From contig JAKAFK010000007.1 of assembly GCA_021817985.1 (NCBI GenBank), positions 1 through 59,962 of the forward strand: a DNA stretch of 59,962 nucleotides, read 5' to 3'. Position 1 is the first letter of the stretch, and each line of letters begins with the position of its first letter. The notes under the pieces were generated by a model, which searched no databases, was not told the DNA's origin, and worked only from the letters and a program-made list of their open reading frames with translations. Made by a program: the position numbers and the translations under genes. Below, one piece after another: positions 19,968 to 28,512 of the stretch. Source of the DNA: Pseudomonadota bacterium. GTDB lineage: Bacteria; Pseudomonadota; Gammaproteobacteria; Burkholderiales; JAKAFK01.

Positions 19968-21101
19968 ATGCACCTGTGCGACATCACCATGTTCTATGCG
20001 CCCCATGGCGGCGGCGTGCGCAGGTATCTGGGCGCCAAGCACGATTGGCTCGAACGCCATAGCGCCCTCCGGCACACGCTCCTGACGCCTGGGGATTCCT
20101 GCGGCTGGGCCACGGAGCACCGCTATACGCTGAAGGCCTTTCCGCTGCCTTTTTCCGATGGCTACCGCTTTCCTCTGCGGTTACGGCCATGGCTCGATGC
20201 CCTCCAAATGCTGAGTCCGACCCTGATCGAGGCGGGCGACCCCTACCGCCTCGGCTGGGCTGCGGTGGCGGCAGGCCAGAAACTCGGCGCCCCGGTGATC
20301 GCTTTCTATCACTCCGACTTCCCGCGGCTCGTCTCGGCCCGCTTCGGGAAACGCGCGGAGCCCTTGGCACAACAGTATGTTCGCCGTCTCTATTCGCGCT
20401 TCGACCTGGTCCTCACCCCGAGCAAAGTCATGCAAGCCCAGCTGCATGCCCTGGGGGTGGCGCGCACCCGGGTGCAGCCTCTGGGCGTCGATCTGGCGCT
20501 CTTCCATCCACGTCTCCGGAGCCCGAAGCTGCGCCGCACGCTGGGGCTATCCGGCAGCACCCGACTCCTCGTCTTTGCCGGGCGAAACGCACGGGAAAAG
20601 CATGTCGGCCACTTGATGGATGCCGCAGGCCTCCTCGGGAAGGATTATCACCTGCTGCTGGTCGGCCCCGATATGCCCCGCCCGGCACACCCGAACGTCA
20701 GCGTGTTTTCGCGCTATATCGAGGCGAAGGAATTGGCCGTTTGCCTGGCCAGCAGCGATGCCCTGGTGCACGCCGGGGACATGGAAACGTTTGGCCTTAT
20801 CGCGCTCGAAGCGATGGCAAGCGGCATCCCGCTCGTCGGTGTGGACGCAGGCGCGATTCCCGAGCTGGTGTCCCCCTCGACCGCCGTGTTGGCCAGCAAG
20901 CCCACGCCCGCCGCGCTCGCCGAAGCCATAGCGGGCCTTTTTCAGCGCGATACGCGCAAGATGGGGGGGTGGGCGCGCAAATGGGTGGAGACGCGCTGGA
21001 GCTGGGAGCGAAGCTTCCGCGATTTGCATGCGGTCTATTTTGAGATGCTGGGCCTTCCGTCCCCCAATCCCCAAGAGGCACCTTGCCTTGTCACCGCGTA
21101 A
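19968..21101 (+). CDS. Family 4 glycosyltransferase
   Basis: A GT-B-fold enzyme of 377 residues that should transfer a nucleotide-activated sugar, probably to a lipid or envelope glycan. The N-terminal Rossmann domain starts MHLCDITMFYAPHGGGVRRYL. The C-terminal domain has LLVFAGRNAREKHVGHLMDA and the donor-site E-x7-E motif in ETFGLIALEAMASGIPLVG. Donor and acceptor are unknown. The next gene starts inside its last codons. With the deacetylase and flippase-like genes downstream it forms a three-gene cassette. Confidence 0.82.
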   Translation: MHLCDITMFYAPHGGGVRRYLGAKHDWLERHSALRHTLLTPGDSCGWATEHRYTLKAFPLPFSDGYRFPLRLRPWLDALQMLSPTLIEAGDPYRLGWAAVAAGQKLGAPVIAFYHSDFPRLVSARFGKRAEPLAQQYVRRLYSRFDLVLTPSKVMQAQLHALGVARTRVQPLGVDLALFHPRLRSPKLRRTLGLSGSTRLLVFAGRNAREKHVGHLMDAAGLLGKDYHLLLVGPDMPRPAHPNVSVFSRYIEAKELAVCLASSDALVHAGDMETFGLIALEAMASGIPLVGVDAGAIPELVSPSTAVLASKPTPAALAEAIAGLFQRDTRKMGGWARKWVETRWSWERSFRDLHAVYFEMLGLPSPNPQEAPCLVTA

Positions 21102-21834
21102 AGTCTGCGTCGTGCTGCATGACGTCAGTCCGGCGACGTGGGGCGCCTGCAAGCGGCTGCTCGATGCCGTCGACGGCTTCGGGCGCATACCGGTCACCCT
21201 GCTGGTCGTCCCAGAGTACCATCACCGTGCATCGATCGGAGCATCGCCCGAATTCGTCCATGCCATCGAAAGGCGGCTGGCCCTCGGGGACGAGGTCGCG
21301 ATGCACGGATATTTCCATCGGGACGAGGCTGGTCTGAAGTCCTGGTCGCCGGCCGACCGTTTCAGGCGCACCATCTGGACCGCGCGCGAGGGCGAGTTTT
21401 CCGCGCTCGACGCGACGGCGGCAGCGCAGCGGCTCGCGCACGGCTTGAGCCAATTCGACCGGCTCGGATGGAAGGTCGCCGGGTTCGTGCCCCCGGCATG
21501 GCTGCTCGGCCCCGGCGGCCGCACCGCATTGGCCGCATCCGGATTCCGGTATACCAGCACCCGCACGCATCTCGTGACCTTGCCCGATGGGCGGTCTTAC
21601 GCCTCCCCCAGCCTGGTCTGGAGCGTGCGCTCGCACCTGCGTCGGCGCTTGTCGGCCACCTTCAACACCTATCTGCGGCACCGCCTCCGAAATTCGCCCC
21701 TCATGCGGCTGGGGCTGCACGCCGCCGATGCGGCCCATCCCGACGCCATGCGCTTCTGGCTGGGCACCTTGCGCGAATGCCTGGACAGCCGCCTGCCGGT
21801 CACCAAGTCCGAATGGCTGGGGCTTTCCCCTTGA
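21088..21834 (+). CDS. DUF2334 polysaccharide deacetylase-like protein
   Basis: About 248 residues. VVLHDVSPATW near the N-terminus carries the Asp of the NodB-like metal site, and MHGYFHRDE carries a His pair. These are features of the DUF2334 branch of carbohydrate deacetylases. TTG at 21088 is proposed as start because AGAGG lies about 9 nt upstream and the conserved strand begins six codons later. This start overlaps the glycosyltransferase end by 14 bp. The frame stays open back to 21028. A likely role is trimming N-acetyl groups from the product of the upstream transferase. Confidence 0.72.
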   Translation: MSPRKVCVVLHDVSPATWGACKRLLDAVDGFGRIPVTLLVVPEYHHRASIGASPEFVHAIERRLALGDEVAMHGYFHRDEAGLKSWSPADRFRRTIWTAREGEFSALDATAAAQRLAHGLSQFDRLGWKVAGFVPPAWLLGPGGRTALAASGFRYTSTRTHLVTLPDGRSYASPSLVWSVRSHLRRRLSATFNTYLRHRLRNSPLMRLGLHAADAAHPDAMRFWLGTLRECLDSRLPVTKSEWLGLSP

Positions 21835-22829
21835 AGCGCGTGTTCACGCGCGCGCACCTGTCCGTGCTGGCTCTGGGGGTGAGCCTCGCGATTCCGCTTT
21901 TCCTGACGAACGCACGCCACACGCTCACGCGCCTCGAGACCGTGCCCCCCGGATTGGTGGCCCTGGGTCTCGCCATGGTCGCGCTCGGCTGGACGTTCAA
22001 TGCCGCGCGGCTTCGCCTGCTGTGCGCCCACATCGGCCACCGCCTCCCGGTGGCGAGCGCCCTGGCGATGGTGGTCAGCACCGAATTCGCGGGGGCCTCG
22101 ACACCCGGCGGCATCGGCAGTGCGCTGGCGTATGTGTTCCAGCTGCACCGCCGAGGCGTGCACTCGGCCCAAGCGGCGTCGCTGTATGCAGTGGACCATC
22201 TGATGGACCTCGCCTTCTTCGGCAGCGCGTTTCCACTCGCCGTGATCGGGCTGGTTCTGGATGGGCGCGGCGCCCGGCCCCTCTGGGTGGCACTGGCCGC
22301 ACTTGGTCCGCTCGCGGGCGGCGCCTTGCTGATCGTCGTCTTCATGCGCGCCCCACCGCGGGGGCGCCGCGCAAGCGCCCTGATGGCCCGCTGGTTCAGG
22401 TTAAGCCCCGAGCGCAGGCTGCGCCATGCCCGCTGGTGGGTCTCGTTCCGCTCGACGGTGAGGACGACCATGGCCATGCCGCGCGCCCGTCTTGCGCTGC
22501 TTTATGCGAACTGCGCGGGCCATTGGCTGCTGCGTTACAGTATCCTTCCGCTCATCCTGGCGGGCCTCGGCCATCCGCTGCCTTGGTCCTACCTTTTCCT
22601 CATGCAAGGCGCGCTGCTGTTTGCCGGCCAGCTCAGCATGTTGCCGGGCGGCGCCGGCGGCGTGGAACTCGGCTTTGCGGCGCTGCTCGCCGGATGGACC
22701 GACAGGCAGACGATCGCGCTTTCACTGGTGCTCTGGCGCTTCGCAACGTTCTACTGGTATCTCCTGCTCGGGGGCGTCGTGTTCGCCACGACCATGGGGC
22801 GCCAACGGGCCCGGGCCGACGGGATCTGA
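21831..22829 (+). CDS. UPF0104/LPG-synthase-type multi-membrane protein
   Basis: A 332-residue integral membrane protein with about 8 hydrophobic segments. Two hallmarks of the lysylphosphatidylglycerol-synthase transmembrane family are present: EFAGASTPGGIGSALAYVFQL and the C-terminal LSMLPGGAGGVELGFAALL. Relatives flip or modify lipids, and AglD- and HpnL-like members accompany glycosyltransferases. The start is TTG at 21831, overlapping the previous stop as TTGA. The tight overlaps make a cotranscribed cassette: glycosyltransferase, deacetylase, lipid-handling membrane protein. Confidence 0.78.
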   Translation: MKRVFTRAHLSVLALGVSLAIPLFLTNARHTLTRLETVPPGLVALGLAMVALGWTFNAARLRLLCAHIGHRLPVASALAMVVSTEFAGASTPGGIGSALAYVFQLHRRGVHSAQAASLYAVDHLMDLAFFGSAFPLAVIGLVLDGRGARPLWVALAALGPLAGGALLIVVFMRAPPRGRRASALMARWFRLSPERRLRHARWWVSFRSTVRTTMAMPRARLALLYANCAGHWLLRYSILPLILAGLGHPLPWSYLFLMQGALLFAGQLSMLPGGAGGVELGFAALLAGWTDRQTIALSLVLWRFATFYWYLLLGGVVFATTMGRQRARADGI

Positions 22830-22833
22830 TAAA

Positions 22834-22846
22834 GCGGGCGGCCCGC
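22834..22846. terminator. Short GC hairpin between convergent genes
   Basis: GCGGG-CGG-CCCGC lies in the 31-bp gap between the UPF0104 stop and the convergent prlC stop. The stem is short and no T-tract follows. It is a weak candidate for a bidirectional terminator. Confidence 0.3.
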
Positions 22847-22860
22847 CGCGCCAAGGGCGT

Positions 22861-24891
22861 TCAAGGCTGGTGCAAGCCGCTATGTCGGAGCAGGGCATCC
22901 AGCGTGGGTTTTCGTCCGCGGAAGGCGACGAACGACTCCATCGCCGGGCGCGCGCCGCCCATCGCCAGGATCTCCCGCCAGAAGCGCTGGCCGATTTCTT
23001 CGCTCAGCACGCCGTTCTCCTCAAACAGGCTGAAGGCATCGGCCGAGAGCACCTCGGCCCACTTGTAGCTGTAGTAGCCCGCGGCATAGCCGCCGGCAAA
23101 GATATGCGAGAAGCTGTTGGGGAAGCGGTTGTACTGCGGCGGCATCACCACCGCAATGCGGGCACGGACCGCCTCCAGCACGTCCAGCACCGACGAGGGG
23201 CCGTTCGGGTCGAAGTCGGTGTGAAGATGCATGTCAAACAAGGCAAACTCGATTTGCCGCACCGTCTGCATGCCGCTTTGGAAGTTCTTCGCGGCGGTCA
23301 TCTTGTCGAACAGCGTGCGCGGCAGCCGCTCGCCCGTCTCCGCATGGCTCGTGAGCTCGCGCAGCACGTCCCATTCCCAGCAGAAGTTCTCCATGAACTG
23401 GGAGGGCAGTTCCACCGCGTCCCACTCCACGCCATGAATTCCCGAGACGCCACGCTCCTCCATGCGGGTGAGCAGGTGATGAAGCCCATGGCCGAACTCG
23501 TGGAAGAGGGTCAATACTTCGTCATGCGTGAAAAGCGCGGGCTTATCCCCCACCGGGCGGGAAAAGTTGCAGGTCAGATAGGCGACCGGCGTCTGCATGC
23601 CGGAGACCTTGCGCCGGCGCGTCATGGCATCGTCCATCCAGGCGCCCCCGCGCTTGTGGGCACGGGCATACAGATCGAGATAGAACTGGCCGATCAGGGT
23701 CTCGTCGCGGTCGCGGATCTCGAAGAACCGGACATCGGGATGCCAGACCCGCGCATCGGTCCTGCGAATGGTCAGGCCGTAGAGGCGCTTGACGAGCGCG
23801 AAAAGCCCCGAGAGCACGTGCGGCTCCGGGAGATACTGCTTGACCTCCTGCTCTGAGAACGCATAGCGGGCAAGCCGCAGCTTCTCGCTCGCATAGGCGA
23901 TGTCCCAGGCCTCCACCCGCGCGAGCCCCAATTCGGCGCGCGCGAACTCGGCCAGCTCCTCGAAATCGCGCTCGGCGGACGGCTTCGCGCGCTCGCCCAG
24001 ATCGTCCAGGAAAGCCAGCACATGGGCGGGGGACTCCGCCATCTTGGACGCCAGCGACACCTCGGCATAGTTGCGAAAGTCCAGCAGATGCGCCGCCTCC
24101 TGCCGGAGGCGAAGAATGCTCGAAATCAGCGCGGTGTTGTCAAAGGCCGCCTGCCCGAATTCGGAGGCACGCGTGACAAACGCATGGTAGAGCGTCTCCC
24201 GCAGAGCCCGGTCGTGCGCATACTGCATGACGGGGACATAGGAAGGCGCGTGCAAGGTCAGCTTGAAGCCTTCGCGTCCGTCTTCTTTCGCACTCTCGCG
24301 CGCAGCCGCAAGCAGGTCAGCCGGCAGACCCGCCAGTGCGTCCGGCGTGGCGAGGTAGAGGGCGAAGGCGTTGGTCGCATCCAGCACGTTTTCTTCGAAG
24401 CGCGCCGAAAGGCTTGCCAGCTCCTCCTGGATCGCGAGAAAGCGGCCCTTCTGCGCCGGCGGCAAATGTGCGCCGCCCAAGCGGAAGTCTCGCAGCTCGT
24501 TGTCGACGATCCGTCTGCGGGCGAGGCTCGCCTTCGCGAAGCCTGGCGACTCGCGCAGGCTCTTGAACCGCTCATATAGGCCAATATCCTGCGACCACGC
24601 CGCATAATATTGGGTGATCTTCGGCAAAGTGGCGTTGTATGCCTCGCGAAGCGAGGGACTGTTCATCACGGCGTTGAGGTGCGACACCTGCGACCATGCA
24701 CGCGACAAGGCGTCATTGGCCTCCTCGAGCGGCGCGGCAAAGGTCTCCCAGGTCGGCTGCTCGGCGCCTGAGGTCAAGTCCGCGAGCAGGGCCCGGTTCT
24801 GGGCGAGCAGGCTGTCGATCGCAGGTGCGACGTGCCGCGGTTCAATGTCGCCAAAGCGCGGCAGTCCGGAGAAATCAAGCAAAGGGTTCAT
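22861..24891 (-). CDS. prlC: Oligopeptidase A (M3 metallopeptidase)
   Basis: Cytosolic zinc oligopeptidase that degrades signal-peptide fragments and short peptides. The 676 residues are close to E. coli PrlC (680). The HExxH zinc motif is in LFHEFGHGLHHLL, with the downstream Glu in GVEWDAVELPSQFMENF. The C-terminal RFPNSFSHIFAGGYAAGYYSYKW is typical of thimet-type peptidases. The ATG at 24891 (MNPLLDF) matches the family start better than the longer frame to 24969. Confidence 0.93.
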   Translation of the reverse strand: MNPLLDFSGLPRFGDIEPRHVAPAIDSLLAQNRALLADLTSGAEQPTWETFAAPLEEANDALSRAWSQVSHLNAVMNSPSLREAYNATLPKITQYYAAWSQDIGLYERFKSLRESPGFAKASLARRRIVDNELRDFRLGGAHLPPAQKGRFLAIQEELASLSARFEENVLDATNAFALYLATPDALAGLPADLLAAARESAKEDGREGFKLTLHAPSYVPVMQYAHDRALRETLYHAFVTRASEFGQAAFDNTALISSILRLRQEAAHLLDFRNYAEVSLASKMAESPAHVLAFLDDLGERAKPSAERDFEELAEFARAELGLARVEAWDIAYASEKLRLARYAFSEQEVKQYLPEPHVLSGLFALVKRLYGLTIRRTDARVWHPDVRFFEIRDRDETLIGQFYLDLYARAHKRGGAWMDDAMTRRRKVSGMQTPVAYLTCNFSRPVGDKPALFTHDEVLTLFHEFGHGLHHLLTRMEERGVSGIHGVEWDAVELPSQFMENFCWEWDVLRELTSHAETGERLPRTLFDKMTAAKNFQSGMQTVRQIEFALFDMHLHTDFDPNGPSSVLDVLEAVRARIAVVMPPQYNRFPNSFSHIFAGGYAAGYYSYKWAEVLSADAFSLFEENGVLSEEIGQRFWREILAMGGARPAMESFVAFRGRKPTLDALLRHSGLHQP

Positions 24892-25205
24892 GGCATCACC
24901 AAGCCGAAGGTCGGGATTCACGCAAGTGCTGCGCTCATCGCCCAGACGAAGATGGATGAAGTCTTCCAATGGCGCGATTGTGCCCCGATTCGGGTGCGCA
25001 ATTCAAATCGCCGAGGGCCGTCTTGAGCCATTGCGCGCCCCCGCGGCCCGAGATCGAGGAGAACAGGTTCCTCGCCCAGCCGCCCACGGTGCGTGGCCGG
25101 CTGGGTGAGAAGGCATCGCAAAGGCCGTGGGTCTCTCGCCGCTGCAGGCCAAAGGGAGCGCCCGTCATCGCCACCGGTTGGACTCGCCCCCCGGCGCCGG
25201 ATGCG
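24892..25205. other. Intergenic region upstream of prlC
   Basis: A 314-bp gap between the orphan winged-helix gene and prlC, both on the minus strand. It should contain the prlC promoter. I see no convincing coding sequence, tRNA or strong repeat. Open frames crossing it have no recognisable family features. Confidence 0.4.
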
Positions 25206-26288
25206 TCAATCCGGAGGCGCCTCGTCTCCTGCACGCGCTCGCGACGTGCCCAGCAAGCGATCGCGCAATTGGCCGATGGTGCACGTGCCGTGCTGGCCCG
25301 AGACGCAATAGACGCCGTCCCGGTAATCAAAGCGCGTCCATTCGCCCTTTCCCTGACGCAGTTCCACGAAGGCGGGCGGCTGCGGGCCCGACAGCCCTCT
25401 GTCGACCATGGCCCGCACCGCCTCACAGCTCAGGTGCGGGCCACCGGGCACCTTGTATCCCCCCTCGGCGTCGGCCAAGAGAATGAGCCGGGGCGTCGAG
25501 ATTCCCGTGATATCGCCCAGAGTCGCCCCAGGGGAGAGGGGCGCCCCGTCCGAACCCACCCGGTCGGATGGCGCCAGCGCGAACATGTCCAGTGCTGACA
25601 ACCTCACCCCGCGCTCGAGCGATAAGCGCGCAAAGCAGATGCGGCTCCACACGTCCCGACCGGCCGTTCCAACCCGGCTCTCAAGCGCTCGCCGGATGCG
25701 CGCCTCGTGCCCGCTGGCCGGGTCGAAGACAAACACAATCGGGAGCGTCCGCGCCCGCTCGCAGGCAAAATCCAGCACCGACTGAAATTTGGCCTTGGGC
25801 TTGCGTGACGACTCGACTTCGACCCATACCTGACGATTGTCCTGCGCGTATAAGCCGTCAGGCACCTTGTCCGGCTCACGCGCGATCGGCATCCGGCCCT
25901 GCTGGACTTCATGCTCGGTGGTAATGTCATGTCCTCGCACGGCCATCTCGACGAGGAACAGCGTGCCGAGCGTTCGATGATAGAACGTCGGCCCGGTCAC
26001 GGAGGACAGCGATCCGCCGCTTTTCGCGCCCTCGTAGGCGGGTGACAGACAGCGCAACCGTCGCGCGCCCCCGGCGCTCAACAGGAACGAGCCCGTACCG
26101 GCCGGGTTGATCCGTTCAATCAGCGCATTCCCCTCCAGCAAGCGCTGGAGCGCCTGTCCCACCCTGCGGGCACGCGCCGGCGTGGCGGGATTCAACAGAC
26201 GGATGATCTCGGTCATCCGCAAATGCCCGAATCGATGAATCCACGAAAGGATCGCCAGTTCGTTGTCGGCATGGGGGTCCATGGCCAA
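25206..26288 (-). CDS. Orphan winged-helix protein resembling replication-relaxation proteins
   Basis: A 360-residue protein of uncertain family. The N-terminal about 75 residues look like a winged helix-turn-helix (ELAILSWIHRFGHLRMTEII, then RARRVGQALQRLLEGNALI). The middle (about 110-200) has YHRTLGTLFLVEMAVRG and the pattern PDGLYAQDNRQVWVEVESS. This Asp/ExE arrangement recalls the replication-relaxation family of plasmids and integrative elements and, more loosely, PD-(D/E)xK folds. The C-terminal third is unrecognised. No replication, relaxase or integrase gene is nearby. Gene-free stretches of 314 and 356 bp flank it. Confidence 0.55.
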   Translation of the reverse strand: MAMDPHADNELAILSWIHRFGHLRMTEIIRLLNPATPARARRVGQALQRLLEGNALIERINPAGTGSFLLSAGGARRLRCLSPAYEGAKSGGSLSSVTGPTFYHRTLGTLFLVEMAVRGHDITTEHEVQQGRMPIAREPDKVPDGLYAQDNRQVWVEVESSRKPKAKFQSVLDFACERARTLPIVFVFDPASGHEARIRRALESRVGTAGRDVWSRICFARLSLERGVRLSALDMFALAPSDRVGSDGAPLSPGATLGDITGISTPRLILLADAEGGYKVPGGPHLSCEAVRAMVDRGLSGPQPPAFVELRQGKGEWTRFDYRDGVYCVSGQHGTCTIGQLRDRLLGTSRARAGDEAPPD

Positions 26289-26541
26289 GTTCAGTCACGA
26301 ATCCACAGACGAAGGGGCATCCAGGGATCGCAGCGATCCGGCGCGCCCCGGCAACTGCAGGGTCCGCGTGGCACGGGCCCCGGTCTTGCGACCTGGCTGC
26401 GGGTCACGCGCCCATGGCGCCCGAGGCGACAAGGAGATCAGTCGGCTCGATGGCAGAGCGTTGCGGCCGAGGCCGGACGGATCGGCGGGCGATGCGGCCA
26501 CCGGTTGGCGCCGTCGCCAAGCCATTGACCGGAGTGAGTGA

Positions 26542-26567
26542 CGCCCGTCCCCCGAAGGAGACGGGCG
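26542..26567. terminator. Stem-loop downstream of tusE
   Basis: CGCCCGTC, a 10-nt loop and GACGGGCG form a perfect 8-bp GC-rich stem about 80 bp 3' of the tusE stop. AGAAAA follows on the plus strand. It is a terminator candidate without a clean U-tract. Confidence 0.45.
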
Positions 26568-26625
26568 CGGAGAAAACGACCTGCGCTCGGTGAGAAGACG
26601 CAGACCGCACACCGAAGTTGCCCAT

Positions 26626-26643
26626 GCAAAGTCGCGACTTTGC
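26626..26643 (-). terminator. Perfect 18-bp palindrome directly 3' of tusE
   Basis: GCAAAGTCG-CGACTTTGC is a perfect palindrome beginning one base after the tusE stop codon. As RNA it folds to a 7-bp stem with a CGCG loop. It could be a 3'-end hairpin protecting or terminating the tusE transcript, or a protein-binding site. No T-run follows. Confidence 0.5.
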
Positions 26644-26644
26644 G

Positions 26645-26950
26645 TCAGACGCAGCCGGTTGGCTTGGGGAGACCGCCATATTTCGTGATGGGCTTCATCG
26701 GGCCCGTCATCCACAGCTTGAACACGGCGTTCTGCTCCTCGCCGATGTACTTGGCGAATTTGCGGATGGGTGGCACGCTGCCGAATTCCTCGAAGTATTC
26801 ACGGGCCTTGAGAATATGGTCCCATTTCTGCTCGGTTAACTCGTATCCGTCGGCATCCGCCATCGCGCGGCCGATTTCCGGGGTCCATTCGTTCATGTCG
26901 AGGAGGTAGCCATCGCCATCACGTTGCGGCACTTCGACCTGCAGTTCCAT
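26645..26950 (-). CDS. tusE: TusE/DsrC-family sulfur-relay protein
   Basis: A 101-residue DsrC/TusE/DsvC-family protein that carries persulfide sulfur on a flexible C-terminal tail. The family core is visible (GYLLDMNEWTPEIGRAMA, PPIRKFAKYIG) and the last residues are KPTGCV, giving the penultimate cysteine (Cys100). The second cysteine of true DsrC, 11 residues earlier, is Thr89 here. This favours a TusE-type relay role in tRNA 2-thiouridine synthesis or a single-Cys paralogue over partnership with dissimilatory sulfite reductase. No tusBCD or dsr genes are in the window. GGAGGGCTGACA precedes the ATG. Confidence 0.88.
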   Translation of the reverse strand: MELQVEVPQRDGDGYLLDMNEWTPEIGRAMADADGYELTEQKWDHILKAREYFEEFGSVPPIRKFAKYIGEEQNAVFKLWMTGPMKPITKYGGLPKPTGCV

Positions 26951-27004
26951 TGTCAGCCCTCCGTTGGCCAGATCAAAATATTCGGGAACAGACTTTTCTC
27001 AACC

Positions 27005-27021
27005 CTTAGTCTTAGTCTAAG
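27005..27021. promoter_or_regulatory. CTTAG/CTAAG repeat array upstream of tusE
   Basis: CTTAG-T-CTTAG-T-CTAAG combines a direct repeat with an inverted repeat. The right part, CTTAG-T-CTAAG, is an 11-bp palindrome. It lies 55-71 bp upstream of the tusE ATG, just downstream of the proposed promoter. It is operator-like; the regulator is unknown. Confidence 0.45.
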
Positions 27022-27049
27022 TTTAATGATAGTTGAGCAATTGAGTCAA
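27020..27049 (-). promoter_or_regulatory. Candidate sigma-70 promoter for tusE
   Basis: On the minus strand TTGACT (27049-27044, 5/6 match) is followed after 18 bp by TAAACT (27025-27020, 4/6 match) in an AT-rich stretch. It points at tusE, with an expected transcript start about 60 bp before the ATG. Confidence 0.45.
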
Positions 27050-27118
27050 GTATAAGTTTGCCATGAGGGGCCATGCCGCGGCGGGGCTTGGGATGCACGC
27101 GAACTGGCGCCGGCGCCT

Positions 27119-28198
27119 TCAACCCTGGGCAGCGGCATCCGCCTCAGCGCGCTCGCCCGCCGCATAGCCGTCGGGATTGGCGCGCTGCCAGCGCCAGGCG
27201 TCCCGGCACATCGCATCGAGGCCGCGCCGCGCGCGCCAACCCAGCACCTCGGCCGCCCTCTGCGTCCCCGCGTAGCACGTCGCGATGTCTCCGGGCCGCC
27301 TGCCCACGATGCGAGAAGGAACGGAACGTCCGCTTGCGCGCTCGAAGGCGTGCACCATTTCCAGCACGCTGTGGCCCTGCCCGGTGCCCAGATTGACCGT
27401 CAGCACGCCCTCGTTGCCCAGGACGTACGCCAATGCCGCCACATGGCCCTCGGCCAGATCCATCACGTGAATATAGTCCCGCACGCCGGTGCCGTCCGGC
27501 GTGGGATAGTCATTGCCGAACACACTCAAGGCTTCGCGCCGGCCGACCGCCACTTGGGCGACATAGGGCATGAGGTTGTTCGGAATGCCTTGCGGGTCCT
27601 CGCCCATGGTCCCCGATTCATGGGCGCCCACCGGGTTGAAGTAGCGCAGAATGCCGACGCTCCAGGCTGGATCCGCATGATGCAGATCGCCCAGCACCTG
27701 CTCCACCATCGCCTTGGTCTGGCCATACGGATTGGTCGGCCGCAGCGGCGCGCTTTCCGGGATGGGCACTGCATCCGGATCGCCATACACGGTGGCGGAA
27801 GAACTGAAGATGATTCTCTTCACGCCCACGCGCCGCATGGCCCCGAAGAGCTTGACGGATCCTTCCACGTTGTTCGCGTAATAGCGCAGCGGTTGCGCGA
27901 CCGACTCGCCGACGGCTTTGAGCCCGGCAAAGTGAATGGCGGCGATAGGGCGATCCGCACGCAAGATCTCCTCGATCGTCCTCTCATCGCGCACGTCCGC
28001 TTGGTGGAAGGCGGGGCGATGTCCGGTGATGGCGGCGATGCGATCGAGGACGATCGGATCGCTGTTGCACAAGTTGTCCACGACGACGGGTCGGAAACCC
28101 TGTTCAATCAGGGCGATACAGGTATGAGACCCGATGTAGCCGGTCCCGCCCGTGACAAGAACCGTCCCCCGGTCAAGCGCTGGCTTGGATATCATCAT
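27119..28198 (-). CDS. galE: UDP-glucose 4-epimerase
   Basis: Interconverts UDP-glucose and UDP-galactose, supplying sugars for lipopolysaccharide or exopolysaccharide. The 359-residue extended SDR starts with VLVTGGTGYIGSHTCIALIEQGF. It has IHFAGLKAVGES, FSSSATVYGDP (catalytic Ser/Thr), NPYGQTKAMVEQ (YxxxK) and GTGVRDYIHVMDLAEGH. Two adjacent ATGs (28198 and 28195) are possible starts. tusE lies 168 bp downstream on the same strand. It is divergent from the gamma-carbonic anhydrase gene. Confidence 0.94.
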   Translation of the reverse strand: MMISKPALDRGTVLVTGGTGYIGSHTCIALIEQGFRPVVVDNLCNSDPIVLDRIAAITGHRPAFHQADVRDERTIEEILRADRPIAAIHFAGLKAVGESVAQPLRYYANNVEGSVKLFGAMRRVGVKRIIFSSSATVYGDPDAVPIPESAPLRPTNPYGQTKAMVEQVLGDLHHADPAWSVGILRYFNPVGAHESGTMGEDPQGIPNNLMPYVAQVAVGRREALSVFGNDYPTPDGTGVRDYIHVMDLAEGHVAALAYVLGNEGVLTVNLGTGQGHSVLEMVHAFERASGRSVPSRIVGRRPGDIATCYAGTQRAAEVLGWRARRGLDAMCRDAWRWQRANPDGYAAGERAEADAAAQG

Positions 28199-28512
28199 TT
28201 GTCGGCGAGAGCCCCCCTCACGGCAGCGAGGGCGAGCGGCGCCATGCGTCCGGGTGCTCGCCCTCTGTTCCTCAAAAGCGGTCCTTCCTGATCGGACCTT
28301 CCGGCCGGAAGCGGGCATCGCCGATCCGGGTGGGCGGCAGGCCCCACCACCCCCTCTCGGGATCCGATCTGGAAATTAGGCGTGAATTCGATTAAATTCC
28401 ATCATACCGACTCTAGCACAACTGGGGGACGGCGCAATGGATCACGGCATTCCACATCCGCCCCTGAAGGGCGCGGCACGGTATGACTAATGAATGTTGA
28501 AGGGAGTCGACC
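28199..28512. other. Divergent intergenic region galE / gamma-carbonic anhydrase
   Basis: A 314-bp region between divergent genes, expected to hold both promoters. It contains an AT-richer patch around 28375-28420 with GAATT-N6-AATTC. No clear sigma-70 promoter pair was found by eye and no coding sequence is evident. Confidence 0.4.

Larger units (their letters stand above)
26289..26644. other. Gene-free stretch between the orphan gene and tusE
   Basis: A 356-bp stretch without a supportable gene. It holds two hairpins listed separately (26542-26567 and 26626-26643). The rest shows nothing recognisable. Confidence 0.45.
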
